From the NCBI GenBank assembly GCA_016873905.1, contig VGVU01000061.1, positions 1 to 7,776 on the forward strand: 7,776 nucleotides of DNA, given 5' to 3'. Source of the stretch: Betaproteobacteria bacterium. GTDB lineage: Bacteria > Pseudomonadota > Gammaproteobacteria > Burkholderiales > Thiobacillaceae. The notes beneath the pieces were generated by a model. That model was not told the origin of the DNA, did not search any database, and saw only the letters and a list, made by a program, of their open reading frames with translations. Each line of letters starts with the position of its first letter. Positions within the stretch are counted from its first letter, which is position 1. Both the position numbers and the translations under genes were made by a program. This document shows, piece by piece, positions 7,570 through 7,776 of this stretch.

Positions 7570-7575
7570 ATTGTA
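7570..7575 (-). promoter_or_regulatory. Possible -10 box for the RNA methyltransferase gene
   Basis: On the minus strand TACAAT (5 of 6 to consensus) ends 8 bases before the ATG at 7561. No good -35 hexamer is found at the usual spacing. If used, it would start transcription almost at the initiation codon. No Shine-Dalgarno sequence is present in the intervening CAGCCGCC. Confidence 0.3.
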
Positions 7576-7627
7576 CTGGCTGTAAAGGCTCATCGCCGTA
7601 TACCCGACAGCAACAAAGCAGCCGCAC

Positions 7628-7656
7628 AAAAAAAGACCCAGTCGATTGACCGGGTC
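7628..7656 (-). terminator. Rho-independent terminator (minus strand)
   Basis: On the minus strand GACCCGGTC (7656-7648) pairs over 9 bp with GACTGGGTC (7643-7635), including one G-U pair, around a four-base AATC loop. Seven Ts follow at once (7634-7628). On the plus strand the G-U pair becomes an A-C mismatch and no T-run follows, so the direction is clear. It must end a transcript that enters from higher coordinates, and it lies 66 bases upstream of the methyltransferase start. Confidence 0.88.
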
Positions 7657-7725
7657 AAATCCACCAAAAAGGAGGATGGAGGAGACGCCGTTGAAGCGCT
7701 TGGGAAAGCGCCGGAGTCAACGGCA
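7628..7725 (-). ncRNA. Candidate small RNA with anti-Shine-Dalgarno linker
   Basis: This is a predicted transcript of about 98 nt in three parts. First is a 5' stem-loop (7724-7687): an 8-bp outer stem GCCGUUGA/UCAACGGC, a CUCC bulge, then an inner stem GCGCUU/AAGCGC extended by one G-U pair and closed by a UCCC loop. Second is an unpaired pyrimidine-rich linker (about 7686-7657) with CUCCUCC and CCUCCUU, the latter complementary to AAGGAGG ribosome-binding sites. Third is the intrinsic terminator at 7656-7628. An AT-rich promoter-like stretch sits just upstream at the right distance. This order is typical of trans-acting Hfq-type sRNAs. I do not recognise a named family. Alternatives are a leader or attenuator of the downstream methyltransferase gene, or the 3' end of a protein gene: one minus-strand frame is open from the window edge to TGA at 7655-7657, but its residues do not look like a protein I know. 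Confidence 0.45.
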
Positions 7726-7730
7726 TTAGT

Positions 7731-7763
7731 ATTGTCTTATATAACTTTAGTTTTAGCAACCAA
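7731..7763 (-). promoter_or_regulatory. Promoter-like sequence for the candidate small RNA
   Basis: On the minus strand two overlapping arrangements are possible. One is TTGCTA (7759-7754), a 17-base spacer and GACAAT (7736-7731). The other is TTGGTT (7763-7758), a 16-base spacer and TATAAG (7741-7736, 5 of 6). Either places the start at about 7724-7730, at the foot of the stem-loop. The stretch is strikingly AT-rich against the GC-rich surroundings. Scores are moderate, so this is supported mainly by its position. Confidence 0.4.
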
Positions 7764-7776
7764 TACTCCGACCCCA

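Noticed and set aside
7562..7627. N-terminal extension of the RNA methyltransferase from 7627
   Set aside because: The 22 extra residues (with several Cys) are unlike the family, and the region reads as promoter and leader right after a terminator.
7676..7729. 17-codon plus-strand ORF starting ATG after GGAGG
   Set aside because: The GGAGG touches the ATG with no spacing, so it cannot act as a normal ribosome-binding site. The bases are better explained as the complement of the CU-rich linker and stem-loop of the minus-strand RNA.
7657..7729. Plus-strand RNA with repeated GGA motifs (CsrB-like)
   Set aside because: GGAGG, GGAGGAG and a GGGA loop recall CsrA-binding sites, but there is no plus-strand terminator. 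The strong terminator and the promoter-like stretch both favour the minus strand.

Overview
The window is high-GC bacterial chromosome with tightly packed housekeeping genes. It suggests a Pseudomonadota species, most likely a betaproteobacterium. The reasons are the map-glnD pair, a clear ubiquinone-pathway UbiG, an LplT with the MDRGFY-type N-terminus I associate with Betaproteobacteria, and a LysR gene next to a small conserved ORF. I cannot fix the genus. There is no sign of phage, IS, CRISPR or tRNA sequence.

Layout. (1) 1-3152, plus strand: the 3' part of map (methionine aminopeptidase), overlapping by one base the start of glnD (PII uridylyltransferase/uridylyl-removing enzyme). (2) 3153-3264: a short convergent gap with a weak hairpin and a 14-bp tandem duplication. 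(3) 3265-5242, minus strand: a three-gene unit read as lysR-type regulator, 122-aa protein of unknown function, ubiG. Its two junctions overlap by 4 bases (GTGA and ATGA), so the genes are probably translationally coupled. (4) 5243-5414: a divergent promoter region with an extended -10 element for the next gene. (5) 5415-6767, plus strand: lplT, an inner-membrane lysophospholipid transporter of the major facilitator superfamily. (6) 6794-7561, minus strand: a SpoU/TrmH-family RNA 2'-O-methyltransferase. (7) 7562-7776: no protein gene that I can support. It holds a strong minus-strand intrinsic terminator, a long stem-loop, a pyrimidine-rich linker and an AT-rich promoter-like stretch in the right order for a small RNA of about 100 nt.

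The genes do not form one pathway. map acts on nascent proteins, glnD in nitrogen signalling, ubiG in quinone synthesis, lplT in phospholipid recycling and the methyltransferase in stable-RNA modification. The most interesting element is the candidate small RNA at about 7628-7725 (minus), whose linker contains CCUCCUU, an anti-Shine-Dalgarno-like sequence. Next is the coupling of ubiG to a LysR regulator and an uncharacterised small protein.
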